Source: Paracoccus aestuarii
GTDB taxonomy: Bacteria; Pseudomonadota; Alphaproteobacteria; Rhodobacterales; Rhodobacteraceae
Assembly: GCF_028553885.1 (NCBI RefSeq)
Contig: NZ_CP067169.1
Location: 2,467,001-2,531,000, forward strand
Direction of reading: 5' to 3'
DNA length: 64,000 nt
Made by a program: the position numbers and the translations under genes. Below the pieces are notes generated by a model. That model did not search any database and was not told where the DNA came from. It worked only from the letters and a program-made list of their open reading frames with translations. Shown piece after piece: positions 8,565 to 19,148 of the stretch (positions are counted from its first letter, which is position 1; each line of letters begins with the position of its first letter).

Positions 8565-9933
8565 TCCCCAAGGGGTCCAGCGCCCCCTTGATCGCCCGCA
8601 TCGCGGCCAGCCGGGCCGGATCGCCCCATCGCGCCAGGTCCGCGGCCTTCAGCCGGCCCACCCCATGTTCGGCCGAGAACGAGCCGCCCCGCGCCACGAC
8701 CATCTCGTGGATGGCGCGGGACAGGTCGCGGCGGATGCCCTCGTAATCGTTGCGGGTCCGGCCGGGCGCGGGGAACAGGTTGTAATGCAGGTTGCCATCG
8801 CCCAGATGGCCGAAGCAGTTGATCCGCATGTCCCCCTGCCCCGCCAGCCAGGCCCCCGCATCGGCGATGAAGCGGGCGACCTCGGACAGGGGCAGGCTGA
8901 TGTCATGGCTGGCGATGGCGCCGACATGGCGGTTGGCCAGCGGGATATGCTCGCGCAGCGCCCACAGCTCCGCCCCCTGCTGGCCCGATTGCGCGATGAC
9001 GCCGTCCCGGACCAGACCGGCCCCCGCACCCGCGGTGAACAGCCCCTCCAGCGCGGCATCGGCGGACAGGCCCGCGGGCAGGCCGACCTCGACCAGGACC
9101 AGCCAGTCGGGGCGCGTGGCAAACGGCTGGCGCATGGCGGGAAAGGCCGCGTCCAGGAAATGCAGGCTCTGACCCGAGATCAGCTCGAAGGCGGTGACGC
9201 CGCCCGCCATGCGCGCCTGCGCCATGGCCAGCAGCGACAGGGCCGCGGCGGGGCTGTCCACGACCAGCATCGCCACGCCGGTTTCAGCCGGGCGCGGGGC
9301 CAGAACCAGCGATGCGGCGGTGATGATGCCCAAGGTCCCCTCGGCCCCGATCAGCAGGTCGCGCAGATCATATCCGGTATTGTCCTTCCGCAGGCGTTTC
9401 AGGTCATGCATCACCGACCCGTCGGGCAGCACCGCCTCGACCCCCAGGCACAGCGCGCGGGCATTGCCGTGACGCAGCACGTTCACGCCGCCGGCATTGG
9501 TCGACAGCACCCCGCCGATCTGGGCCGTCCCCTGCGAGGCGAGCGACAGCGGGAACTGCCGGTCCAGCGCCGCGGCGGCATCGCGCGCGGCCTGCAGGGT
9601 GACGCCCGCTTCGGCGATCATCACACCTTCCTCGGGGAAGGTCGCGCGGATGGCGCCCATGCGCTCCAGCGTCAGGACAAGGGGGGCGGGGCCGTCCGCC
9701 ATGACCTGGCCGCCGACCAGCCCGGTGCCGCCGCCGCGCGGCACGACGGCCACCCGGGCCGCGGCGCAGGCGCGGATGATCGCGGCGCATTCTTCCGCAT
9801 CGCGGGGCGCGGCGATCAGCCCGGCCCGCCCCTGCCAGCGGCCGCGCGGCTCCTCCAGATAGCGCGGATCGGGGTCGCGCAGCACGCCCTCGGGCAGGGA
9901 GGCGGCCAGGCGGTGATCGGCGGGGGACAGCAT
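8527..9933 (-). CDS. FAD-linked D-2-hydroxyacid dehydrogenase (GlcD-like)
   Basis: A 468-residue flavoprotein of the GlcD/D-lactate dehydrogenase family. The PCMH-type FAD loop VVPRGGGTGLVGGQ is at residues 63-76, followed by GTLGIITAASLVL. The C-terminal FAD-oxidase domain holds the metal/substrate motif GHLGDGNLHYN (about 375-385) and EHGVGRLK (E422). It should oxidise a D-2-hydroxyacid such as D-lactate, glycolate or D-2-hydroxyglutarate; which one is not evident. Its ATG shares one base with the stop of the upstream GNAT gene (TGATG), placing it last in the SURF1-thrC-peptidase-GNAT run. The 3' end overlaps the ABC ATPase gene by 38 nt. Confidence 0.9.
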   Translation of the reverse strand: MLSPADHRLAASLPEGVLRDPDPRYLEEPRGRWQGRAGLIAAPRDAEECAAIIRACAAARVAVVPRGGGTGLVGGQVMADGPAPLVLTLERMGAIRATFPEEGVMIAEAGVTLQAARDAAAALDRQFPLSLASQGTAQIGGVLSTNAGGVNVLRHGNARALCLGVEAVLPDGSVMHDLKRLRKDNTGYDLRDLLIGAEGTLGIITAASLVLAPRPAETGVAMLVVDSPAAALSLLAMAQARMAGGVTAFELISGQSLHFLDAAFPAMRQPFATRPDWLVLVEVGLPAGLSADAALEGLFTAGAGAGLVRDGVIAQSGQQGAELWALREHIPLANRHVGAIASHDISLPLSEVARFIADAGAWLAGQGDMRINCFGHLGDGNLHYNLFPAPGRTRNDYEGIRRDLSRAIHEMVVARGGSFSAEHGVGRLKAADLARWGDPARLAAMRAIKGALDPLGIMNPGAVLPPAG

Positions 9934-10517
9934 CAGCGCACCTCGGTCCGGCCGCGCCGGTCGCGGCGCAGATTGGCATAGAGCACATGGTTGCGCCACC
10001 GCCCGTCGATCTGCAGATAGCTCTGGGCCACGCCCTCGTATTTGAAGCCCGACCGCTCCAGCACCCCGCGCGAGGCGGCGTTTTCGGGCAGGCAGGCGGC
10101 CTCGATCCGGCTCAGGTCCAGCGTCGTGAAGGCGTGATGGACCAGCACCCCGATCGCCTCGCGCATGAAGCCCTGACGCGCATGGGGCTGGCCGATCCAA
10201 TAACCGATCGTGCCCGATTGCGCGGGCCCGCGGCGGATGTTGTCCAGCGTGATCGCCCCCAGCAGCGTGTCGTCGCGATGGACCAGGAACAGCGGAAAGG
10301 CGGTGCCGGTCTTGGCCGAGCGCGCCGCCCAATAGACGCGGTTGGTAAAGCTTTTCCGCGACAGGTGGTCGGGCGACCAGACGGGTTCCCACGGCGTCAG
10401 GAAATCGCGGCTGGCATCGCGCAGCGCGCACCAGGCGTTGAAATCCGAATGCTGGGGCAGGCGCAGCACGATCCGTTCGGCATCCAGCCGGAAGGGACGG
10501 CGCCGCGTCAGGATCAC
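9933..10517 (-). CDS. GNAT acetyltransferase, RimJ/RimL type
   Basis: A 194-residue acetyltransferase of the RimJ/RimL subgroup, which moves acetyl from acetyl-CoA to a protein N-terminus or small amine. Visible features are the N-terminal ERIVLRLPQHSDF strand, GYWIGQPHARQGFMREA (the acetyl-CoA pyrophosphate loop) and NAASRGVLERSGFKYEG (the family's closing motif). A GTG start at 10517 overlaps the stop of the M16 peptidase gene (GTGA). RimJ itself acetylates ribosomal protein S5, but the target here cannot be assigned from sequence. Confidence 0.88.
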   Translation of the reverse strand: MILTRRRPFRLDAERIVLRLPQHSDFNAWCALRDASRDFLTPWEPVWSPDHLSRKSFTNRVYWAARSAKTGTAFPLFLVHRDDTLLGAITLDNIRRGPAQSGTIGYWIGQPHARQGFMREAIGVLVHHAFTTLDLSRIEAACLPENAASRGVLERSGFKYEGVAQSYLQIDGRWRNHVLYANLRRDRRGRTEVR

Positions 10518-11788
10518 GCAGCCAGCCTTTTGGACAGGGCCTGTAGCGTCGGCGCCCGATCCACCGGACCATAGAGCGCCAGCGCCGGACGCGCCCCGCC
10601 CAGCAGCGCCTCGGCATGGGTGCGGATATCGGCGGCGGAGACGGCGGCGATGCGTTCGGCGACCTCGGCCGGGTCCGGGACGCGGCCCCAGATCGCCAAA
10701 CTCCGTGCCATGCGCTCGGCCTGGCCCGAGGGGCTTTCCAGCCCCATCAGCAGGCCCGCGCGCAGCTGCGCCTTGGCGCGGGCGATCTCGGCCTCGGACA
10801 TGTCCTCAGCGGCACGCTTGATCTCGTCAATGGTCAGCCTGGCCAGATCGTCCAGATCATCCGCCCCGGTCCCGGCATAGATGGTCAGCATGCCCGTGTC
10901 GTCGTGAAAGCCCGATTGCGCGAAGATGGTGTAGCACAGCCCCCGCTCCTCGCGGATCTTCTGGAACAGGCGCGAGGACATGCCCCCGCCAAGCGCCGAG
11001 GAAAAGATCTGGGCGGCATAGAAATCGGGCGCCAGAAAGCCCGGACCCTCCAGCGCCATGGCGAAATGGGCCTGTTCCAAGGGCTTGACGCGGCGGGTCT
11101 CCAGGCCCTGCCAGCGGGCGGTCTCGCGCGCGCCTTGGGGCCGGGGTGCGATATGGCCCAGCACCTGTTCGGCCAGCCGCACGATGCGGTCGTGATCGAC
11201 GGCACCGGCTGCGGCGACGACCATCTGGCCGGGCCCGTAATTTTCCGCCACAAAGCCCGACAGATCGGCGCGGCCAAAGCTGCTGACCCGTTCGGCGGGG
11301 CCCAGGATGGTGCGGCCCATCGGCTGGTCGGGATAGGCGGCCTCCTGCAGCCAGTCGAAGATGATGTCGTCGGGCGTGTCCAGCGCTTGGCCGATCTCCT
11401 GCAGGATGACGCCGCGCTCGACCTCGATCTCGCGGTCGTCGAAGACGGGGTTCAGCACGATGTCGCTGATCACGTCAAAGGCCAGATCGACGTGATCCTC
11501 CAGCACGCGGACGTAATAGGCCGTCGCGTCGCGCGAGGTATAGGCGTTGATATAGCCGCCCACATCCTCGATCGCCTCGGCGATCTGCAGCGCGCTGCGG
11601 GTGGCGGTGCCCTTGAAGGCCATATGCTCCAGGAAATGGGCGATGCCGTTCTGATCGGCGCGTTCGTTGCGCCCCCCCGCGCTGACCCAGATGCCCAAGG
11701 CCGCGGAATGCAGCCCCGGCATCTGGCGGGTCACGATGCGCAGCCCGTTGGGCAGCGTGGTCAGGCGGGGGGCGGTCATGTCGGTCAA
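10514..11788 (-). CDS. M16-family zinc peptidase (processing-peptidase-like)
   Basis: A 424-residue single-chain member of the M16B family, related to mitochondrial processing peptidase beta. The inverted zinc motif HFLEH (H51, E54, H55) and the downstream Glu in ERGVILQEI complete the metal site. The glycine-rich C-terminal segment of the family, SALGGGMSSRLFQKIREERGLCY, is split here as SALGGGMSSRLF and ERGLCY. The likely start is TTG 11788: GGAG lies six bases before it, while ATG 11779 is too far away. It overlaps the thrC stop by 4 nt. Cytoplasmic; substrates unknown. Confidence 0.9.
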   Translation of the reverse strand: MTDMTAPRLTTLPNGLRIVTRQMPGLHSAALGIWVSAGGRNERADQNGIAHFLEHMAFKGTATRSALQIAEAIEDVGGYINAYTSRDATAYYVRVLEDHVDLAFDVISDIVLNPVFDDREIEVERGVILQEIGQALDTPDDIIFDWLQEAAYPDQPMGRTILGPAERVSSFGRADLSGFVAENYGPGQMVVAAAGAVDHDRIVRLAEQVLGHIAPRPQGARETARWQGLETRRVKPLEQAHFAMALEGPGFLAPDFYAAQIFSSALGGGMSSRLFQKIREERGLCYTIFAQSGFHDDTGMLTIYAGTGADDLDDLARLTIDEIKRAAEDMSEAEIARAKAQLRAGLLMGLESPSGQAERMARSLAIWGRVPDPAEVAERIAAVSAADIRTHAEALLGGARPALALYGPVDRAPTLQALSKRLAA

Positions 11789-13161
11789 TTCGTTCTCCGG
11801 TCGAGGATCAGGGACTTAAGCGCCTCGACATCGTTTTCAACCCGGGTGACGCGTTCGGGCAGGTCGAACAGCTCGGCCATATGCGGCGGCAGGCCGGGGC
11901 GCAGGCCGGTCGCGCGTTCCACCGCATCGGGGAACTTGGCGGGATGGGCGGTGGCCAAGGTCACCATCGGCACGCCCGGTTCCAGATGCCGCTCGGCCAC
12001 GGCGACGCCCACGGCGCTGTGCGGGCAGAGGACCTCGCCCGTGCGGGCGCGCATGTCGCGGATGGTCGCCAGCGTCTCCTCCTCCGAGACACGCCCGGAG
12101 GAGAATTCCTCGCGCAGCGTCTCCAGCGCGCCTTGGCTGATGGCGAAGCCGCCGGCCTTCAGCTCGTCCATCAGCTGGCGGATCGCGCCGGCATCGCCGC
12201 CATAAGCCAGATACAGCGCGCGTTCGAAATTCGAGCTGATCTGGATGTCCATGGACGGGCTGATCGAGGGTTCGACCTGGCCCATGCGGTATTCGCCGCT
12301 GGTCAGCGCGCGGTGCAGGATGTCGTTCTGGTTCGTGGCCACGATCAGGCGGCGGATCGGCAGGCCCATGCGCCGGGCGATGGACCCCGCGAAGATGTCG
12401 CCGAAATTGCCGGTGGGGACGCAGAAATCCGTGGGCCGCATGCCCAAGGACGCACAGGCGGTGAAGTAATAGACGATCTGCGCCACGACGCGGGCCCAGT
12501 TGATGCTGTTCACGCCGGCCAGCCCCACGCCGTCGCGGAAGGCATGGTCGTTGAACAGGTCCTTCAGCCGCGCCTGGCAATCGTCGAAATGCCCGGTCAG
12601 GGCCAGCGCATGGACATTGGCCGCGGGGGGCGTGGTCATCTGGCGGCGCTGCACCTCGCTGACGCGGCCATGCGGATACATGATGAAGACATCCACATTG
12701 TCGATGCCGCGGAAGGCCTCGATCGCCGCCGATCCGGTATCGCCCGAGGTCGCGCCCACGATGGTGATCCGCTGGCCCGACCGCGTCAGCGCGATCTGGA
12801 ACAGCTGGGCGATCAGCTGCATCGCGAAATCCTTGAAGGCCAAGGTGGGGCCGTGGAACAGCTCCAGCAGGTGATGGCCGGGGGCCAGCTGGACCAAGGG
12901 CGCGCGGGCGTCATGGCTGATCCGCGCATAGGCGCGGTCGATGGCGCCGCGCAGTTCGCCATCGGTGAAGCTGTCGCCGGTGAAGGGCCGCACCACGCGG
13001 AAGGCGACCTCCTCATAGGGCAGGCCGTCCAGCGCGGCCAGGTCGTCCAGCGCCGGGATCGTCTCGGGCAGATAGAGGCCCCCGTCGCGCGCCAGCCCCG
13101 ACAGCATGGCCTGTTCGAAGTTCAGAACCGGGGCCTGGCCCCGCGTCGAGACGTAACGCAT
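11785..13161 (-). CDS. thrC: Threonine synthase
   Basis: A 458-residue PLP enzyme that converts O-phosphohomoserine to threonine, the last step of threonine synthesis. MRYVSTRGQAP at the N-terminus, the PLP-binding lysine in LAFKDFAMQL (K110), GATSGDTGSAA (phosphate loop) and VPTGNFGDIFAG are characteristic. The length fits the long bacterial/fungal class of ThrC. It follows SURF1 by 10 nt and overlaps the peptidase gene by 4 nt, so it is inside a minus-strand operon. Confidence 0.96.
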   Translation of the reverse strand: MRYVSTRGQAPVLNFEQAMLSGLARDGGLYLPETIPALDDLAALDGLPYEEVAFRVVRPFTGDSFTDGELRGAIDRAYARISHDARAPLVQLAPGHHLLELFHGPTLAFKDFAMQLIAQLFQIALTRSGQRITIVGATSGDTGSAAIEAFRGIDNVDVFIMYPHGRVSEVQRRQMTTPPAANVHALALTGHFDDCQARLKDLFNDHAFRDGVGLAGVNSINWARVVAQIVYYFTACASLGMRPTDFCVPTGNFGDIFAGSIARRMGLPIRRLIVATNQNDILHRALTSGEYRMGQVEPSISPSMDIQISSNFERALYLAYGGDAGAIRQLMDELKAGGFAISQGALETLREEFSSGRVSEEETLATIRDMRARTGEVLCPHSAVGVAVAERHLEPGVPMVTLATAHPAKFPDAVERATGLRPGLPPHMAELFDLPERVTRVENDVEALKSLILDRRTN

Positions 13162-13171
13162 CGGAATTCCT

Positions 13172-13843
13172 TCAATAGCTGCGCTGCCTGATACGCCAGA
13201 TCAGCGCCAGTGTCATCACCGCCCAGGTCAGCGCGATCAGGAACCACTGCACCGCATAGCCCAGATGGTTGTTCGGGATGCCCTCGACCGTGACGCCCAA
13301 GGGACGGGCGCCCTGATTGTCGCCGCCGATGGCGCGGGCGACGACCAGCACCGGCTCGGTTTCCAGCTGCGCGGCCATGGCCTCGACGTCGCGGGCGAAC
13401 CAGATGTTCTCGTCCATGTTCGGGGCGGGGGTCGAGGCGCTGGCATCCTCGGGCCAGTGCAGGTTGCCCACAACCTCCAGCCGCACGGGCGGACGCTCCA
13501 GTCGCCGCGCCTCCTGCGGGACGAAGCCGCGATCCAAGAGGATGGCGCGGCCGTCATCGGTGACGAAGCGCGACACGATCTGATAGCCCGCCCCCTGTTC
13601 GCGGGTATGGGACAGCACGTCGATCTCGGCCCCGGATGTGGTGCCGCTGACGGTCACGGGCAGGTATTTCATCGACCGGTCCACCGCATCCGGCAGGGGC
13701 ACGGGGTCGCCCTCGATCCCGGCGCGGATCTCGGCCAGCAGGCCCTCCTTCCAGGCGGCACGCTCCAACTGCCACAGGCCCAGCTGGACCAGCGCGACGC
13801 AGCCGAGGATGCCCAGGATCACGGGAAAGAGATAGCGGCGCAT
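13172..13843 (-). CDS. SURF1-family cytochrome oxidase assembly protein
   Basis: A 223-residue inner-membrane protein with one helix at each end (about 7-25 and 195-213) and a periplasmic middle part. This is the SURF1 layout. LGLWQLERAAWK, ILLDRGFVPQE and NNHLGYAVQWF are the family's conserved stretches. Known SURF1 proteins help place heme a in subunit I of aa3-type oxidase. ATG 13843 is preferred over upstream alternatives. The gene lies just past the terminator of the cytochrome oxidase operon and heads the run into thrC, so it can be transcribed separately from ctaCBGE. Confidence 0.92.
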   Translation of the reverse strand: MRRYLFPVILGILGCVALVQLGLWQLERAAWKEGLLAEIRAGIEGDPVPLPDAVDRSMKYLPVTVSGTTSGAEIDVLSHTREQGAGYQIVSRFVTDDGRAILLDRGFVPQEARRLERPPVRLEVVGNLHWPEDASASTPAPNMDENIWFARDVEAMAAQLETEPVLVVARAIGGDNQGARPLGVTVEGIPNNHLGYAVQWFLIALTWAVMTLALIWRIRQRSY

Positions 13844-13869
13844 GGAAAGCCTTCGGGTCGGGGTCAATG

Positions 13870-13903
13870 AAAAACGCGCGGAGGGTCCCCTCCGCGCGTT
13901 TCC
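13870..13903 (-). terminator. Rho-independent terminator of the cytochrome oxidase operon
   Basis: AAACGCGCGGAGG pairs perfectly with CCTCCGCGCGTTT around a GTCC loop. Read on the minus strand, the stem is followed by a T-run. It starts about 20 nt after the ctaE stop. The arms also carry A on one side and T on the other, so it may work both ways. Confidence 0.78.
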
Positions 13904-13921
13904 GGTCAGTCAGGGCGGGGG

Positions 13922-14749
13922 TCAGCTGCCCCAGACATAGATGACGGCAAAGAGGATCAGCCAGATCACGTCGACGAAGTGCCAGTACCAGGCGGCGGCC
14001 TCGAAGCCCAGATGCTGATCCTTGGTCATCTGGCCGCGCATGAAGCGCAGCAGGCAGACGGCCAGGAAGATCGTGCCGATGATCACGTGCAGGCCGTGAA
14101 AGCCCGTCGCGATGTAGAAGGCCGAGGCATAGGCCGTGTCGGCCAGACCGAAGGCCGCGTGGCTGTATTCATAGGCCTGCAGGCCGGTGAAGATCACGCC
14201 CAGGGCCACCGCGATGGCCAGGCCGTTGATCGCCACCTTGCGGTCGCCCTCATGCGCCCAGGCATGGTGCGCCCAGGTCACGGCCACGCCCGACAGCAGC
14301 AGGACCAGCGTGTTGATGAAGGGCAGGTGCCAGGGGTCGAAGGTCTCGATCCCCGCCGGGGGCCAGACGCCGTCCTCGATCGGGCTGTTCTCGCCCATCG
14401 GATACATCGCGTTCTTGATGAAGTTCCAGAACAGCGACACGAACAGCATCATCTCGGACATGACGAACAGGATGAAGCCGTATTGCAGGCCAAGGCGCAC
14501 CACCGGGGTGTGGTCGCCCTGCTCGGCCTCGCGCACCATGTCGGCCCACCAGGCGAAGGAGACATAGCACACGGCCACCAGGCCGATCGCGAACATCCAG
14601 GGGCCGGTGATCGGCACGCCCATGATCGTGACTTCGCCGGTCAGCCAGGCAACGCCGCCGAACAGCATGACGAAGACGCCGACCGAGGTCAGGAAGGGCC
14701 AGATCGAGGCCGGCAGGATATGATAGTCGTGGTTCTTTGCGTGCGCCAT
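13922..14749 (-). CDS. ctaE: Cytochrome c oxidase subunit III
   Basis: A 275-residue, seven-helix membrane subunit of the aa3-type cytochrome c oxidase. [19 protein letters not shown] is the usual Paracoccus/Rhodobacter start. [13 protein letters not shown], carrying the conserved membrane glutamate, and the closing [20 protein letters not shown] are family signatures. Subunit III stabilises the complex and proton uptake during turnover. It is the last gene of the ctaC-ctaB-small ORF-ctaG-ctaE operon and is followed by a strong terminator. Subunit I (ctaD) is not in the window, as is common in this family. Confidence 0.97.
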   Translation of the reverse strand: MAHAKNHDYHILPASIWPFLTSVGVFVMLFGGVAWLTGEVTIMGVPITGPWMFAIGLVAVCYVSFAWWADMVREAEQGDHTPVVRLGLQYGFILFVMSEMMLFVSLFWNFIKNAMYPMGENSPIEDGVWPPAGIETFDPWHLPFINTLVLLLSGVAVTWAHHAWAHEGDRKVAINGLAIAVALGVIFTGLQAYEYSHAAFGLADTAYASAFYIATGFHGLHVIIGTIFLAVCLLRFMRGQMTKDQHLGFEAAAWYWHFVDVIWLILFAVIYVWGS

Positions 14750-14781
14750 GGCGGTCCCCCGTCGGCTCCCTCGTATTCGTC

Positions 14782-15357
14782 TTAGTTGATGGTGTCCGCC
14801 GGGGCCGTGTCAAGCGCAGCCCGACGCGGTTCGGTCCGGTGGAAGGTATAGGACAAGGTGATGTCGCGCACATGCGAGGAATCGCGGTCGCGCACCAGGT
14901 CGGGATCGACATAGAAGCTGACCGGCATCTCGATGCTTTCGCCCGGCTGCAGCGTCTGCTCGGTGAAGCAGAAGCATTCGACCTTGATGAAATAATAGCC
15001 CGACACCTCCGGGGCGACGTTATAGCTGGCCGTGCCGGTCAAGGGCTCGTCCGAGGTGTTAACCGCCTCGTAGAAGGCCAAGCCGCTTTCGCCGATCTTC
15101 AGGTCCATGCGGGTCTGCATCGGGCGGAAGGTCCAGCCCAGGTTGCTGTCCACATTGGCGTCGAAGCGCACGCGGACGACCTCGTCCAGAACCTCGTCCG
15201 AGGTGGTCTGGGACACCTGGGTCGTGCCGCCGAAGCCGGTGACGCGGCAGAACCAGTCATAGAAGGGCACCGCCGCCCAGGACAGCGCGCCCATGGTGAC
15301 GACGACGCCGACCAGCATGGCGACCGTGCGGCCCTCGGGGCTGAGACGACGCGGCAT
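14782..15357 (-). CDS. ctaG: Cytochrome c oxidase assembly protein CtaG (Cox11)
   Basis: A 191-residue copper chaperone with one N-terminal helix (about 12-31) and a periplasmic immunoglobulin-like domain. The paired cysteines in [10 protein letters not shown] bind Cu(I), which is delivered to the CuB site of subunit [20 protein letters not shown] is also conserved in Cox11. The ATG shares one base with the stop of the upstream 71-residue ORF. The gene lies between that ORF and ctaE in the cytochrome oxidase operon. Confidence 0.95.
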   Translation of the reverse strand: MPRRLSPEGRTVAMLVGVVVTMGALSWAAVPFYDWFCRVTGFGGTTQVSQTTSDEVLDEVVRVRFDANVDSNLGWTFRPMQTRMDLKIGESGLAFYEAVNTSDEPLTGTASYNVAPEVSGYYFIKVECFCFTEQTLQPGESIEMPVSFYVDPDLVRDRDSSHVRDITLSYTFHRTEPRRAALDTAPADTIN

Positions 15358-15572
15358 CAGCGGACCTCCGTCGCGGCGGGTGCCGCGGGTTCCTCAGCGG
15401 GCAGCAGCGAGACGCGCGGCTGGTGGTCGAAGGCCTCCAGCATGGAGCCCTGCTGGACCTTGACCACGGTCAGGGCGAAGACCAGGCCGACAAAGCCGAT
15501 CAGCACCACGCCCAGGCCCACATTGCGCGATTTGCGGCGCCCGTGGATTTCATGTTCGGTTCTCAGGGCCAT
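15357..15572 (-). CDS. Small membrane protein of the cytochrome oxidase operon
   Basis: A 71-residue protein with a basic start (GRRKSRN), one membrane helix at about residues 17-38 (VGLGVVLIGFVGLVFALTVV) and a short outer tail rich in Pro/Ala/Glu. Similar small ORFs occur between ctaB and ctaG in Rhodobacteraceae and have been called CoxF-like, though I cannot assign a proven role. Both ends overlap the neighbouring genes by one base (TGATG), so it is fully inside the coupled operon. A function in oxidase assembly is inferred only from position. Confidence 0.8.
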   Translation of the reverse strand: MALRTEHEIHGRRKSRNVGLGVVLIGFVGLVFALTVVKVQQGSMLEAFDHQPRVSLLPAEEPAAPAATEVR

Positions 15573-16489
15573 CACCAGCCTCCCATCCAGCTTTGCACCA
15601 GCAGTGCCAGGAAATGCAGGAACAGATAATAGAGCGACAGCTTGAAGACGCGCTTCTCGACCAGATAGCCGTCGGCGACCGCCGCCTCCTCGGTCCGGCG
15701 CAGCACCTGCCAGCCGCCGCGGATGAAGGCCAGGTTCAGCACCACCGCCACCGCCATGTAGAGCGGCCCGCCGACCGAGGTCAGCCCCAGCCACAGCGCG
15801 AAGGGCGCCAGGACCAGCGTATAGGCGAAGATGTGGCGCCGCGCGACGGGGCGGCCATGGGTGACCGTCAGCATCGGCACGCCGGCCTTGTGGTAATCCT
15901 CCTTCATGAACAGCGCCAGCGCCCAGAAATGGGGCGGCGTCCAGAAGAAGATCAGCGCGAACATCAGCACCGATTCGATGCTGATCCCGCCCGTGGCGCA
16001 GGCCCATCCGATCATCGGGGGAAAGGCGCCCGCGGCGCCGCCGATGACGATGTTCTGCGGCGTCCAGCGCTTCAGCCAGACGGTATAGACCACGGCATAG
16101 AAGAAGATCGTGAAGGCCAGAAACAGCGCCGCGAACCAGTTCGCGACCAGCCCCAGCATCATGACCGAGATGACGCCCAGCACGATGCCCAGGCCCAGGG
16201 CCTCGCCCCCGTCCACGCGGCCCGAGGGAATGGGCCGGGACTGGGTGCGGTTCATCACCGCGTCGATGTCGCGGTCATACCACATGTTCAGAGCGCCCGA
16301 GGCGCCGCCGCCCAGGGCGATGAACAGCACCGAACAGAAGGCGATGAAGGGATGCACGTCGATCGGCGCGACGATCAGCCCGACGAAGGCGGTGAACACC
16401 ACCAGCGACATGACGCGCGGCTTCAGCAGGGCGACATAGTCGCCGAACTGGGCCTCGGGGGCGGAGTCATATGCGTTGATATCGGTCAT
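15572..16489 (-). CDS. ctaB: Protoheme IX farnesyltransferase (heme O synthase)
   Basis: A 305-residue UbiA-family prenyltransferase with about nine membrane helices. It adds a farnesyl group to heme b to make heme O, the precursor of heme a for the aa3 oxidase. The aspartate-rich site NMWYDRDIDAVMNRTQ binds the Mg-diphosphate of the prenyl donor, and LKPRVMSLVVFTAFVG and HFWALALFMKEDY are family-specific. It follows ctaC by about 65 nt, and its stop overlaps the next ATG by one base. Confidence 0.96.
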   Translation of the reverse strand: MTDINAYDSAPEAQFGDYVALLKPRVMSLVVFTAFVGLIVAPIDVHPFIAFCSVLFIALGGGASGALNMWYDRDIDAVMNRTQSRPIPSGRVDGGEALGLGIVLGVISVMMLGLVANWFAALFLAFTIFFYAVVYTVWLKRWTPQNIVIGGAAGAFPPMIGWACATGGISIESVLMFALIFFWTPPHFWALALFMKEDYHKAGVPMLTVTHGRPVARRHIFAYTLVLAPFALWLGLTSVGGPLYMAVAVVLNLAFIRGGWQVLRRTEEAAVADGYLVEKRVFKLSLYYLFLHFLALLVQSWMGGW

Positions 16490-16553
16490 CGCGCCTATTT
16501 CTGTCTGGCTGGCCGGGCCCCGCAGGGCCCCGCCGGTTGCATGTCAGCCGGTC

Positions 16554-17474
16554 TTACTCGGCGCGGGCCAAGGTGACCTCGGCATCGGCGTCCAGGCCGG
16601 CGGTGGCGGCGGGCTCGTCGCCCAGGGTGCCGCCCTGTTCGGCGACCCAGGCCGCATAGACGTCGGGCTGCACGGCCTTGACCACGATGGGCATATAGGC
16701 GTGGTTGATCCCGCACAGCTCGCTGCACTGGCCGAAATAGGTGCCCTCGGTCTCGACGTTGAACCAGGCCTGGGCGATGCGGCCCGGAACGGCGTCCTGC
16801 TTCACGGCGAAGGCGGGGATGGTCCAGGAATGGATCACGTCGCTGGCGGTCACCTGCAGCAGGACCGTCTGGCCCACGGGAACAACCACGGCGGTGTCGG
16901 TCGCCAGCAGGTATTCATCGGGGGCATAGCCGAAATCGGCCAGCTCGTCCTCGGCCAGCATCAGCGAATCGAAGGCGATGCCGTTATCGGGATATTCATA
17001 GGACCAGTACCACTGGTGGCCGGTCGCCTTGATGACGATGTCGGGGTTTTCGGGCATCTCCTGGCTGCGGAACAGGATGGGCAGCGAGAAGGCACCGATC
17101 GCCACCAGGATCAGCACGGGGACCAGGGTCCAGGCGATCTCCAGCGGGGTGTTGTGGGTGAACTTGGCGGGAACCGGGTTCGCACGGCTGTTGAAGCGGA
17201 AGATCACGATCAGCAGCAGCACGCAGACCAGGACCGTCACGGCGGTGATGATGATCAGCACGAAATAATCCAGCCATTGCTGGTCGCGTGCCAGTTCGGT
17301 CGCGGCCGGGTGGAACCCCGTGCCCCGCGCCACCGGTTTGCCGATCGAGGGCAGGTCCCCCAGCACGCCCTGCGCCGCCGCAGCCCCGGCCAGCATGCTC
17401 GCGGTCGCGAACCCGGTCGCTGCCGCGAATGCACGGCCAATCATCGCTTTTGCCATCATTCCATCCCGTTGCAT
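16554..17474 (-). CDS. ctaC: Cytochrome c oxidase subunit II
   Basis: A 306-residue precursor of the CuA-bearing subunit. A signal peptide is predicted to be cut before Q35 ([12 protein letters not shown]); in Paracoccus denitrificans the mature subunit also begins with Gln. Two membrane helices follow, then the periplasmic cupredoxin domain. All CuA ligands are present: H215 (VIHSW), C250, E252, C254, H258 and M261 in [19 protein letters not shown] 17474 has GAGG eight bases upstream, better than the ATGs at 17459 and 17456. First gene of the cytochrome oxidase operon. Confidence 0.97.
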   Translation of the reverse strand: MQRDGMMAKAMIGRAFAAATGFATASMLAGAAAAQGVLGDLPSIGKPVARGTGFHPAATELARDQQWLDYFVLIIITAVTVLVCVLLLIVIFRFNSRANPVPAKFTHNTPLEIAWTLVPVLILVAIGAFSLPILFRSQEMPENPDIVIKATGHQWYWSYEYPDNGIAFDSLMLAEDELADFGYAPDEYLLATDTAVVVPVGQTVLLQVTASDVIHSWTIPAFAVKQDAVPGRIAQAWFNVETEGTYFGQCSELCGINHAYMPIVVKAVQPDVYAAWVAEQGGTLGDEPAATAGLDADAEVTLARAE

Positions 17475-17540
17475 TGGCCCGGCCTCAATGGCCGCAGGGG
17501 CGGCCGGGAGGCTGCCCCTTTTCCTTTCACAGTGTCCGTT

Positions 17541-17569
17541 CTATGACCATATCTGGCCCGTCCGGGCAA
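17541..17569 (-). promoter_or_regulatory. Possible promoter of the cytochrome oxidase operon
   Basis: On the minus strand, TTGCCC (17564-17569) and TCATAG (17541-17546) are separated by 17 nt, about 70 nt upstream of the ctaC start. This is a sigma70-like spacing with moderate box matches. The remaining divergent gap to tldD shows only a short inverted repeat, TTTCC-CGCC-GGAAA, at 17585-17598. Confidence 0.35.
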
Positions 17570-17659
17570 GTCATACCTACAGCATTTCCCGCCGGAAAGG
17601 GAACGCGACCCCCTGCCGCGCCCGGCAAAAGGTCCACAAGCCCCCTCCAGGAGACCCGC

Positions 17660-19087
<1,428 letters not shown>

Positions 19088-19121
19088 CGGTAACCGAATA
19101 TTAACCATCCGGGCGCTATGC

Positions 19122-19148
19122 CGGTCTCTCCACCGCCGGGAGAGACCG
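19122..19148 (+). promoter_or_regulatory. Hairpin covering the dprA ribosome-binding site
   Basis: CGGTCTCTC (19122-19130) and GAGAGACCG (19140-19148) form a perfect 9-bp stem with a 9-nt loop. The stem ends exactly at the ATG of dprA (19149), and its 3' arm contains the Shine-Dalgarno bases GGGAGAG (19138-19144). In the folded mRNA the ribosome site would be hidden. No T-run follows, so it is a poor terminator candidate for tldD. Confidence 0.6.
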